Positions 28,095 to 35,349 of a DNA stretch of 64,000 nt are shown here, piece by piece. Positions within the stretch are counted from its first letter, which is position 1, and each line of letters opens with the position of its first letter. Below the pieces are notes generated by a model that searched no databases, had not been told where the DNA came from, and saw only the letters and a list, made by a program, of their open reading frames with translations. This stretch comes from Phenylobacterium sp. (GTDB lineage Bacteria > Pseudomonadota > Alphaproteobacteria > Caulobacterales > Caulobacteraceae): contig NZ_JAEUMN010000050.1 of the NCBI RefSeq assembly GCF_016793225.1, forward strand, positions 81,911 through 145,910. The letters run 5' to 3'. The position numbers and the translations under genes are program-made.

Positions 28095-28346
28095 ATGCCC
28101 ACGCCCGTCGTGTCCGAAGATCTGATCCTGCGCCTCGGCGTGGGACTGACTGGGGCGACACTGCTGGGAGGCTCCGCCCTGGCGGCCGATCTGGCGCAAC
28201 TGCACATGGCGGCTCTCGGGACGATCTGCGGCGCCAGCACCAACCCCCATTGCGGCTGGTGCCTCGGGGCGGTGGGCCTTGCGCTCGCAGGGCTCACCGC
28301 ACTGGGGTTCGCGACCGCGCCCGAGCGCGTGAGAACCCCCGAATAA
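28095..28346 (+). CDS. Small two-helix membrane protein with C-x7-C-x2-C
   Basis: Unrecognised protein of 83 residues with AGGAG upstream of the ATG. Two hydrophobic segments (about 13-31 and 57-75) flank a short loop bearing C45, C53 and C56 (CGASTNPHCGWC). The three cysteines could bind a metal or form a disulfide. It is divergent from ccoN and shares the FixK box region, and another box lies between it and ompW. Context suggests a low-oxygen membrane protein tied to oxidase assembly or redox; this is inference. Confidence 0.75.
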   Translation: MPTPVVSEDLILRLGVGLTGATLLGGSALAADLAQLHMAALGTICGASTNPHCGWCLGAVGLALAGLTALGFATAPERVRTPE

Positions 28347-28361
28347 CTTCGAACTTCGGGT

Positions 28362-28375
28362 TTGCTCCAGATCAA
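28362..28375 (+). promoter_or_regulatory. FixK-type box before ompW
   Basis: TTGCT-CCAG-ATCAA, one inner mismatch from TTGAT-N4-ATCAA, 71 bases upstream of the ompW start. The left half is identical to that of the box before the receiver gene at 18298. Confidence 0.75.
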
Positions 28376-28446
28376 GGCTCAGCTTGATCGGCCCTGGCAT
28401 CCCTCCCCTCACGACGGCCTTAGAGCCGCGGAAAGGGGATAGACCA

Positions 28447-29097
28447 ATGAAAGCCAAGCTGCTCGTCGCCGCTGCGCTCACGGGGGCCCTGGCGGCCGCT
28501 GGCGCGGCCCAGGCGCAGGACTTCCAGCCCAAGGAAAAGGGCACCATCATTCTCAACGTCCGGATCACCCAGGTGGACCCGGCGGGCACCGATCCGCTGA
28601 CCACGCTCGCGGGTGCGGCGACCGGCCTGCGGACCGAAGCCGACTACGACGTGATGCCGACGCTGGGCCTGACCTACTTCCTCACCGACAACGTGGCGGT
28701 CGAAGCCATCGCCGGCACCACGCACCACGCCGTGCGGGCCAAGGGCGGCGCGACGAACATCAAGGTGAAGGAGACCTGGGTCCTGCCGCCGGTGGTGGCC
28801 CTGCAGTACCACTTCGCGCCCAAGGGCCGGATCAGCCCGTACGTCGGAGCCGGCGTGAACTACATGATCTTCTACGGCGGCGACAACAAGAACGGGTTCG
28901 CCTTCAAGGTGAAGGACGGCTTCGGGACCGCGCTGCAGGCCGGCGTCGACGTCGCCGCCAACGACAAGTGGCAGCTGAACTTCGACGTGAAGAAGATCTT
29001 CTTCGACACCACCGCGACCGATCGGGCGAAGGGGCTGAAGAGCAAGATCAGCCTGGACCCGTGGGTCTTCTCGGCCGGCGCGGGCTACCGCTTCTGA
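28447..29097 (+). CDS. ompW: OmpW family outer-membrane protein
   Basis: Eight-stranded beta-barrel protein of 216 residues. A signal peptide (1-23, ending GAAQAQ) precedes the OmpW pattern DYDVMPTLGLTYFLTDNVAVE, the ALQYHF and SPYVGAGVNYMIFY strands, and a final aromatic residue (GYRF). OmpW proteins are FNR-controlled in enterobacteria and form small hydrophobic channels; here the upstream FixK-type box suggests induction at low oxygen. Confidence 0.92.
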   Translation: MKAKLLVAAALTGALAAAGAAQAQDFQPKEKGTIILNVRITQVDPAGTDPLTTLAGAATGLRTEADYDVMPTLGLTYFLTDNVAVEAIAGTTHHAVRAKGGATNIKVKETWVLPPVVALQYHFAPKGRISPYVGAGVNYMIFYGGDNKNGFAFKVKDGFGTALQAGVDVAANDKWQLNFDVKKIFFDTTATDRAKGLKSKISLDPWVFSAGAGYRF

Positions 29098-29165
29098 CGG
29101 CTGCGAACCTCGCTTGCGGGGCGGCGTCCCGCCGCCCCGCCAACGTTCAGGACAGGAGATAGAGC

Positions 29166-29567
29166 ATGCACAGCGAAGTCTCGGCCCGGCCCGCCCTCGC
29201 GGCGGTCGCCGACGCCTATCAGGGCTCGTCGCACAGCGTCGCGCTCGACTGCGACCCGAACCTGGCGGCCGACGCGCCGCAGGTGGAGGCGATGGGCTGC
29301 CTCGTGGCGGAAGCCGTCGCCGCGGCGATCGCCAACCCGCTGGGGGCCGCCGCCCACGTCTGGATCAGCCTCGCCCGCGACGGCGCGCGGCTGCGCCTTA
29401 GGGTGCGCGACGATGGGCCCGGCGTCGCGGACATCGAGGCCGACCCGCGGCGGGTCCTGATCGAGGGCCTCGGCCGGCAGCTCGGCGGCCGCGTGAAGCA
29501 GGGCAGCGCCGCGTTCGGCGGCGGCGAGGTTCTGGTCACCTTCCCGGCGACGCTCGCGGCGGCTTGA
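29166..29567 (+). CDS. Orphan GHKL/HATPase-like domain protein
   Basis: Protein of 133 residues resembling the ATP-binding half of a histidine kinase. A D-box-like RVRDDGPGVADI (79-90) and GLGRQLGGRV (101-110) are clear. The expected N box near 49-57 (EAVAAAIAN) has Ala where the Mg-binding Asn belongs. There is no sensor, HisKA or receiver domain. It follows ompW after 68 bases, with AGGAG upstream. It may be a degenerate, regulatory ATPase domain or anti-sigma-like protein; uncertain. Confidence 0.68.
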   Translation: MHSEVSARPALAAVADAYQGSSHSVALDCDPNLAADAPQVEAMGCLVAEAVAAAIANPLGAAAHVWISLARDGARLRLRVRDDGPGVADIEADPRRVLIEGLGRQLGGRVKQGSAAFGGGEVLVTFPATLAAA

Positions 29568-29633
29568 TCCTCCGCAAGGCCGGATCCGGAATTCGGCCCA
29601 TCCTCGATCGCAGACCGCGCAGGGAGGATTGCG

Positions 29634-30401
29634 ATGGACCGGCTGAAGAAGAAGGTCGCCGTGGTCACCGGCGGCGCGCTCGGACTGGGGCGCGCCACGG
29701 CCATCCGCATGGCCGAGGAAGGCGCCGCCGTCGCCATCTGCGACGTGCTGCTGCCCGAGGCGAATACGCTGGCGGACGAACTGGCCGCCCGAGGCTTCGA
29801 GGCCTGCGCCTGGCGGCTGGACGTGTCGCGGGAAGGCGACGTCGAGCGCACCCTCAACGACATCGCGCGGCGCTTCGGCCGGATCGACGTCCTGGTGAAC
29901 AACGCCGGCGTCGCCGGCGCCAACAAGCCCACGGACATGCTCACCGAGGCCGAGTGGGACTTCGTCCAGGCGATCAACGTCAAGGGCGTCTTCTTCTGCA
30001 CCAAGCACGTGATCCCGCACCTGCGCCGCAGCGGCGGCGGCAGCATCATCAACCTGTCGTCGATCTACGGCCTGGTCAGCGCGCCCGACGTCCCGCCCTA
30101 TCACGCGTCCAAGGGCGCGGTTCGGCTGATGACCAAGACCGACGCGCTCCTCTACGCGCAGGAGAAGATCCGGGTGAATTCGATCCACCCCGGCTTCATC
30201 TGGACGCCCATGGTGGAGGGCTACCTCAAGGACCAGGAGGATCCCGCCGCGGCCCGGCCCCTGGTGGACGCCCTGCACCCGCTGGGCCACATGGGCGAGC
30301 CCGACGACATCGCCTGGGGCTGCGTCTACCTCGCGTCGGACGAATCCAAGTTCGTCACCGGCGCCGAACTCGTCATCGACGGCGGCTACACGGCGCGGTG
30401 A
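29634..30401 (+). CDS. SDR family NAD(P)-dependent oxidoreductase
   Basis: Classical short-chain dehydrogenase of 255 residues. Cofactor motif TGGALGLGRA is near the N terminus, NNAG follows, and the catalytic Ser-Tyr-Lys set is in NLSSIYG and PYHASKGAV. The start at 29634 has GGAGG upstream. Its TGA overlaps the GTG start of the next gene. Substrate unknown; cyclopentanol- or steroid-type dehydrogenases are similar. Confidence 0.92.
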   Translation: MDRLKKKVAVVTGGALGLGRATAIRMAEEGAAVAICDVLLPEANTLADELAARGFEACAWRLDVSREGDVERTLNDIARRFGRIDVLVNNAGVAGANKPTDMLTEAEWDFVQAINVKGVFFCTKHVIPHLRRSGGGSIINLSSIYGLVSAPDVPPYHASKGAVRLMTKTDALLYAQEKIRVNSIHPGFIWTPMVEGYLKDQEDPAAARPLVDALHPLGHMGEPDDIAWGCVYLASDESKFVTGAELVIDGGYTAR

Positions 30402-30826
30402 GGGCCGTGCCCGCCTTCAGCCTCCCGACCCTGCTGCGCGCCGTGGCGCTCTGGCTCCTGCTCATGGCGGCCGAGAGCGCGCAGGGCGCGATGCGCGAGT
30501 GGCTTTTCGGACCCGACATGGCGTTCGCGGCGCGGCAGGCGGCCGTCGTGGTCGGGACAGGGGTCATCGTCCTGATCTCGTGGGTGAGCCTGAAGTGGCT
30601 GCGCCTCCGCAGCGACGCCGCGGCCCTGGCCGTCGGCGCGCTCTGGGTGGCGCTCACCGTCGCCTTCGAAGTCGCGCTCGGGCGCGCGCTTGGACTGAGC
30701 CAGGAGCGGATGCTGGAGGACTACGACCTCCTGCGCGGCGGCCTCATGCCTCTGGGCCTGCTCGCGATGGGGGCGACCCCCTTCGTGGTGCGGCGGCTGC
30801 AGGCGCGCGGCGAGGGCCGGACATGA
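30398..30826 (+). CDS. Hypothetical integral membrane protein
   Basis: Protein of 142 residues with about four hydrophobic segments (LLRAVALWLLLMAAES, AAVVVGTGVIVLISWVSL, ALAVGALWVALTVAFEVALG and GLMPLGLLAMGATPFVV). The segment AFEVALGRALGLSQERMLEDYDLLRGGLMPLG is distinctive but I cannot assign it to a named family. The GTG at 30398 overlaps the upstream SDR stop (GTGA), so the two are coupled; a GTG at 30407 is an alternative. Confidence 0.72.
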   Translation: MRAVPAFSLPTLLRAVALWLLLMAAESAQGAMREWLFGPDMAFAARQAAVVVGTGVIVLISWVSLKWLRLRSDAAALAVGALWVALTVAFEVALGRALGLSQERMLEDYDLLRGGLMPLGLLAMGATPFVVRRLQARGEGRT

Positions 30827-30891
30827 CGCCTGCGCTCTCGTAGCGTCGGGCGGCCCTGGTCCTGAGCAGGGCGCCCGTCGCAGCGGGTCCG

Positions 30892-31620
30892 TCAGGCCGA
30901 GCTCACGCGGTGCGGATCGCGCCCGGGCCGGCTGGGCGCGCCCGTCCGCCGCGCACTGGCGCGCACGAGCAGCCCCAGCGCCTCAACCGGCGTCAGGCGA
31001 GCCGGCTGGAACCCGCCGCCGAGCGTCGAGTCCTCCAGGAGAGCCGCCATGGCCGGGTCGTCGCGGCTCAGGCAGACGTCCCACCCGTCGAAGAGGTTGG
31101 CCAGGATCGGCTCGGAGGAGACGACCGTGAAGGGGCCGTCGGGCGGCAGGCTCGCCACGCCGCCGTAGTAGCGCTGCACCGCCTCGCGGGGTCCTTCGAG
31201 GACGTGCAGCAGTTGTCCGTCCAGCGCCAGCGCGAAGCCGCTGAGACCTTCGGGCGGCCGGGGGCTCATCAGGCGCGCGATCCCCGCAGCCGTCACACTG
31301 CCCCGGTAGATCAAGCGTTGCCGGTTGGTGGGTGACGGGCCCGCCGCGCCGTCCCGCGCGGAAGGTTCGTCGGCGACCCTGCGCCACACCCCCTCGGCGC
31401 CCGATTCCGACTCGAAGCGGATGCCCAGCGCCTCGAACGCCTCGCTGATGGCGTTCAGCGTCCTGACATTGGCGTTCACCTGGCCGCGGATGTTCTCCAG
31501 GCGCTTGATGGTCTCGACGCTCAGGCGCGTCAGCCTGGCGAGATCCGCCTGCTCCAGGCGCGCGAGCGCCCTCGCCGCCCGCAGCTGTTCGCCGCTGAAC
31601 CCGATCGTACGGTACGGCAT
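30892..31620 (-). CDS. XRE-HTH plus degenerate BLUF-domain regulator
   Basis: Protein of 242 residues. Residues 8-70 form an XRE/Cro-type HTH (LEQADLARLTRLSVETIKRL). Residues 100-185 match a BLUF domain: Y105 in RLIYRG, then GFALALDGQLLHVLEGP and W180 in FDGWDVCL. The flavin-contacting Gln is replaced by H139 and the Asn position by about R121, so FMN/FAD photochemistry is probably lost or altered. A conserved tail (FQPARLTPVEALGLLVR) matches its paralogue at 32167. An ATG at 31635 could add five residues. Confidence 0.82.
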   Translation of the reverse strand: MPYRTIGFSGEQLRAARALARLEQADLARLTRLSVETIKRLENIRGQVNANVRTLNAISEAFEALGIRFESESGAEGVWRRVADEPSARDGAAGPSPTNRQRLIYRGSVTAAGIARLMSPRPPEGLSGFALALDGQLLHVLEGPREAVQRYYGGVASLPPDGPFTVVSSEPILANLFDGWDVCLSRDDPAMAALLEDSTLGGGFQPARLTPVEALGLLVRASARRTGAPSRPGRDPHRVSSA

Positions 31621-32166
31621 GGCGGCTACCCGCATCCGGGCGACAGGTGGCGACGGCCGTGGGCCCGGGCGATCGCCGACACCGGGCCAGGACGCCGCCT
31701 GTGTTCGTCCGAAGGATCGAGGATCGAGGCCGCGGCTGGGAATGACATCTCGTGCTCTCTGGTCGTCGGGAGACACGCCGCTCACGTCATGGACCGCCGC
31801 GTCCCTCCCGAATGGGGGGGTAAGCCAGCCCGTCTGACGCGGGCCTGGGGCACCGACCCGGCCGCTCGCGCGTCCGGCGCGCGCACGTTTCGAAGAGAGA
31901 GTCCGGCAGCTTGCGCCCAGCCCCCTCGGGTCCTCTCCCGCGCCTCTCTCGGGCGCAGTTCGCGAACCCTCTACGCACGTCGCTGCGCAACGAAGTGCGG
32001 TGATTTGGCGGTCACAGAAGGGGGCAGTTTCGCGCGGACCGCGCGGAGTCCGCGAGGTCGCGGAGCGGACCTGTGCCACAGGGGGTATCGCTGACACTCA
32101 GACTGCTTTGCCTTACACTTGGAGCGTCATTCCACCCGGGTGCGCGACAGAATGTCGCGCTGCGTG
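31621..32166. other. Intergenic region between the two XRE-BLUF genes
   Basis: No convincing gene on either strand; open frames here have poor composition and no family match. Around 31700-31750 the sequence looks like degraded extragenic repeat (GGATCGAGGATCGAGGCCGC, GGGAATGACA). The promoter of the downstream regulator should lie within about 150 bases of 31620. Nothing else is recognised. Confidence 0.5.
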
Positions 32167-32952
32167 TCAGAGGGGCTCGCGCTCCCGCGTCCTGCGCGTG
32201 GACGCCGCTGGACGAACGTCGGCGGCATCCCCCTGGCGATCGCGCACGATGGTCAGGAGACCCAGCGCGGTGGCCGGCGACAGCGAGTCCGGACGGAAGC
32301 CGTCCCGCAGCGCGGGCTCGCGCGCGAACACCTCGTCGTCCGCGGCGATCACCCCGTGGCACATCGGCCAGTCCGCGAAGTTGCGGCCGGCGATCGACCG
32401 CCGCTCGACCACGGTGATGTTGCTGTGACGCGGATCGCAGGAAATGGCGCCGAACACGCGCAGGACGACGTCATCGGGCCCCTCCAGCGCCTGCAGGAAC
32501 CGCCCGTCGCAAGCGAGCAGAGCGCCCGTGACTCCGCGTTCCAGGTTGCGCGGGGCGGCGACGTCGACGATCCGCGCCAGCCCGGCCTCGGTCTGGTCCC
32601 GCGGGTCGACGCAGATGCTGTGGTAGATCAGCCGGCACAGCCCACCGGAAGCGCTTGTCCGCGCCGGAGTTCGTCCCCGCCCAGGCTTCACCGGCGCGCC
32701 GCCCGGGGGCAGCCGGCAAACGCCCAGCCCGCTCTCGCATATGTCGAAGACGACGCCGAGGTCGGCGAACGCCCCCGTCAGCGCGATGACCGTTCGGCTG
32801 TTGGCCTCGACCGGACCGTGGGTACGCTCAAGTCGCTTGATCGTCTCGAGACTCAGCCCGCTGAGGCGCGCGAGCTCGGTCTGCTCGATCCGCATGAGCG
32901 CCCGCCCGGCGCGGATCTGTTCGCCCGTCAGAGCGGATCTAGCCGACCACAT
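32167..32952 (-). CDS. XRE-HTH plus BLUF photoreceptor regulator
   Basis: Protein of 261 residues, apparently a one-component blue-light regulator. The HTH is at about 10-70 (EQTELARLSGLSLETIKRL). The BLUF domain spans about 105-205. The key residues of the AppA pocket are all present with near-identical spacing: Y110, N136, Q154, W195 and M197 (AppA Y21, N45, Q63, W104, M106). Motifs VTGALLACDGRFLQALEGP and PRHSNITVVERR are typical BLUF. The tail FRPDSLSPATALGLLT is shared with the paralogue. Light would alter flavin hydrogen bonding and hence DNA binding or dimerisation. GGGGGG lies just before the ATG. Confidence 0.88.
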   Translation of the reverse strand: MWSARSALTGEQIRAGRALMRIEQTELARLSGLSLETIKRLERTHGPVEANSRTVIALTGAFADLGVVFDICESGLGVCRLPPGGAPVKPGRGRTPARTSASGGLCRLIYHSICVDPRDQTEAGLARIVDVAAPRNLERGVTGALLACDGRFLQALEGPDDVVLRVFGAISCDPRHSNITVVERRSIAGRNFADWPMCHGVIAADDEVFAREPALRDGFRPDSLSPATALGLLTIVRDRQGDAADVRPAASTRRTREREPL

Positions 32953-33360
32953 GGCGCCCCCCGATCACCGCGCCGGCCGTCACGGTCGGACGGGTGCGAC
33001 CAGATGGCGCAACCGGCCGCGCGGACGCAACGCGTTGAATCGCGGAGCTCGGGATTCCGTGCAGCCTATTCAAGGACATACGCTTCACAGCCGTATCGCG
33101 GACCCCCTTTCGATGTTTATCGAATGGCGCGCGCGATCAACTTAGATAAGCACAAAAATACCCCTAAGGTGCACCTCGGTACCCGATATGGGTAATTACC
33201 AGATCCCATCTTCATGATATTGAGACCTAATCTCACGGATACTCAAAATGAGCTTTAGAATGCCTTTACCGTGCACCTGCGATCTACCCGAACACAGGAT
33301 CGGGTCGCGCACGCCTTAGGTGTCTCCAAACCCGCCCTGACGTTCGAGAGAGGGGCAGGC
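32953..33360. promoter_or_regulatory. AT-rich divergent regulatory region with clustered palindromes
   Basis: Between the divergent XRE-BLUF gene and cheB. From about 33040 base composition drops well below the neighbourhood. Several short inverted repeats are packed in 90 bases: AGGTGCACCT (33167-33176), TACCC-GATAT-GGGTA (33180-33194), GGTAATTACC (33191-33200), TGAGA-CCTAA-TCTCA (33221-33235) and CTCA-AAA-TGAG (33242-33252). GTGCACCT recurs at about 33270. No gene is supported here. Likely a multi-operator promoter region. Confidence 0.6.
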
Positions 33361-34479
33361 ATGGTGTCGAGTACCGCAGGGGCGATCGCGGCGCAGCGAT
33401 CGGCTCGGGTGATGGTGGTCGACGACTCGGCGATCGTGCGTGGGCTCATCTCCCGCCATCTCGGCGCGGCGCCGGGAATCGAGGTCGTCGGCACCGCGGC
33501 CAACGGCGAGATCGCCCTGCGCGAACTGCATCGGCATCCGGTCGACGTGGTGATCCTCGACCTCGAGATGCCGGTGATGGACGGCATGACGGCCCTTCCC
33601 CGGATCCTGGCCGAGCACCCCAAGACCCGCGTGATCATCGCCTCGACGCTCAGCCTGCGGAACGCCGAGATCAGCCTGCGCGCCCTGCAGCTCGGGGCGA
33701 GCGACTACGTGCCGAAGCCCGAAGGCGGCCTGGCCAGCGCCGAGTCGTTCCACGACGAACTGGTCATGAAGATCCGGGCGCTCACCGGGGTGTCCGAACG
33801 GCGCGCCGAGGCCCGGCCGCCCCCGGCCGCGAGGCCTGCCCCCGCGCCGGCGGCGGCGACCCCGGCGCCCGCCGTCGCCGCCGTCCGCGGCCCACGCCTG
33901 AAGCCCACGGTGCTGGCCATCGGCGCGTCGACAGGGGGCCCGTCGGCGCTGACGCGCTTCTTCGAGTCCATCCGCGGCGCGATCCACCAGCCGATCCTCT
34001 TGACCCAGCACATGCCCGCGACCTTCACCTCGCTTCTGGCCGAGCAACTGTCGCGCGCCGGCCAGCGACCGTGCAGCGAAGCCCGCGACGGCGAGCCGCT
34101 GCGCCAGGGTCACTGCTACGTCGCCCCGGGGGGCTGGCACATGGTGGTGGCCCGCGAAGGCGCCATGCCGGTCATCCGCCTGAACCAGGAGCCGCCGGAG
34201 AACTTCTGCCGGCCGGCCGTGGATCCGATGCTGCGCAGCGTCGCGGCCTATTACGGACCCTCGGCGCTCGCCATCATCTTCACCGGCATGGGATCCGACG
34301 GCGCCAAGGGCTGCCAGGCGATCGCCCAGGCCGGCGGACGTTTCATTGTGCAGGACGAAGCCTCAAGCGTCGTCTGGGGTATGCCCGGCGCCGCGGCGGC
34401 GACCGGCTTGGCTGAGGCGGTGCTGCCGCTCGAGCAGATCGGCCCGTGGGCTCGCCGCATCGCTGGAGCGCCGGAATGA
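33361..34479 (+). CDS. cheB: Chemotaxis protein-glutamate methylesterase CheB
   Basis: Two-domain protein of 372 residues. The receiver (1-130) has phosphoacceptor D67 in VILDLEMPVMDG. A proline-alanine linker (about 148-175) leads to the methylesterase domain with catalytic Ser in IGASTGGPSAL, His in LLTQHMP and Asp in FTGMGSDGAKG. It removes methyl groups from chemoreceptors and deamidates glutamines. The start at 33361 has GAGAGGGG upstream. It overlaps cheR by four bases; no other che gene is in the window. Confidence 0.94.
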   Translation: MVSSTAGAIAAQRSARVMVVDDSAIVRGLISRHLGAAPGIEVVGTAANGEIALRELHRHPVDVVILDLEMPVMDGMTALPRILAEHPKTRVIIASTLSLRNAEISLRALQLGASDYVPKPEGGLASAESFHDELVMKIRALTGVSERRAEARPPPAARPAPAPAAATPAPAVAAVRGPRLKPTVLAIGASTGGPSALTRFFESIRGAIHQPILLTQHMPATFTSLLAEQLSRAGQRPCSEARDGEPLRQGHCYVAPGGWHMVVAREGAMPVIRLNQEPPENFCRPAVDPMLRSVAAYYGPSALAIIFTGMGSDGAKGCQAIAQAGGRFIVQDEASSVVWGMPGAAAATGLAEAVLPLEQIGPWARRIAGAPE

Positions 34480-35312
34480 TCGACCCCGACTACGAAAACT
34501 TCTGCCGGCTGGTCCGCGACCGCTCGGGCCTCGTCCTCACGCCCGCCAAGGCCTACCTGGTCAACAGCCGCCTCGAACCCGTCGCGCGCGGACTCGGGCT
34601 GGCCGGGGTGCCGCAGCTGCTGGCTCAGCTCCGCGCCGGCGCCGCCTCCTCGACGATCGACAGGTGCGTCGACGCCATGGCCACGCACGAGTCCTCGTTC
34701 TTCCGCGACGCCGCGCCGTTCGAGCAGCTCGCCAAGACGGTCCTTCCGCCGCTGATCGAGGCCCGGCAGCACACCAAGCTGCTCCGCGTCTGGTGCGCGG
34801 CGTGTTCCAGCGGCCAGGAGCCCTACTCGGTGGCCATGGTGCTGCAGGAGATGGGTCCGCGCTTCTCCGGCTGGCGGCTGGAGATCACCGCCACGGACAT
34901 GTCGGAGAGCATCCTGCGCAAGGCGCGCGCCGGCATCTACAGCGACTTCGAGGTCCGCCGCGGCCTGTCCCCCGAGCGCCTCTCACGCTGGTTCACCCGC
35001 AAGGGCGAAGCCTGGGAGGTCTCGTCCACCCTGCGCGCCATGATCCAGTTCCGGCCGCACAACCTGCTCGCCGGGTCCAAGGGGCTGGGCGTGTTCGACG
35101 TGATCTTCTGCCGCAACGTGCTCATCTACTTCGACGTCGACCGCAAGCGGCAGGTGCTGGGCGAACTGGCCCGCGCGCTGGCGCCCGACGGCAACCTGTT
35201 CCTCGGCAGCGCCGAGACGGTGCTGGGCGTCACCTCAGACTTCGAGGGCGCGCCGGGCTCACGCGGTCTCTATCGCCTTCCGCGCCTGGTCGCCGCCGCC
35301 AAGTCGGCCTGA
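34476..35312 (+). CDS. cheR: Chemotaxis protein methyltransferase CheR
   Basis: SAM-dependent methyltransferase of 278 residues that methylates chemoreceptor glutamates. The N-terminal all-alpha domain carries THESSFFRDAAPFEQL. The SAM site is WCAACSSGQEPYSVAM, and the late NVLIYFD motif is conserved. The ATG overlaps the cheB stop (ATGA), so both are made in fixed ratio. This is an orphan cheB-cheR pair rather than part of a full cluster. Confidence 0.94.
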   Translation: MIDPDYENFCRLVRDRSGLVLTPAKAYLVNSRLEPVARGLGLAGVPQLLAQLRAGAASSTIDRCVDAMATHESSFFRDAAPFEQLAKTVLPPLIEARQHTKLLRVWCAACSSGQEPYSVAMVLQEMGPRFSGWRLEITATDMSESILRKARAGIYSDFEVRRGLSPERLSRWFTRKGEAWEVSSTLRAMIQFRPHNLLAGSKGLGVFDVIFCRNVLIYFDVDRKRQVLGELARALAPDGNLFLGSAETVLGVTSDFEGAPGSRGLYRLPRLVAAAKSA

Positions 35313-35349
35313 ACCCGGCCGGGGGCGCGCCGGCGCGTCCCCGCCGTTC

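Noticed and set aside
31325-32428. Plus-strand open frames across and between the XRE-BLUF genes
   Set aside because: They mostly run antisense to the regulators; the intergenic part has no ribosome site, no domain and odd composition.
33040-33270. A small gene in the AT-rich region
   Set aside because: No open frame with start and ribosome site of useful length on either strand; palindrome density favours regulation.
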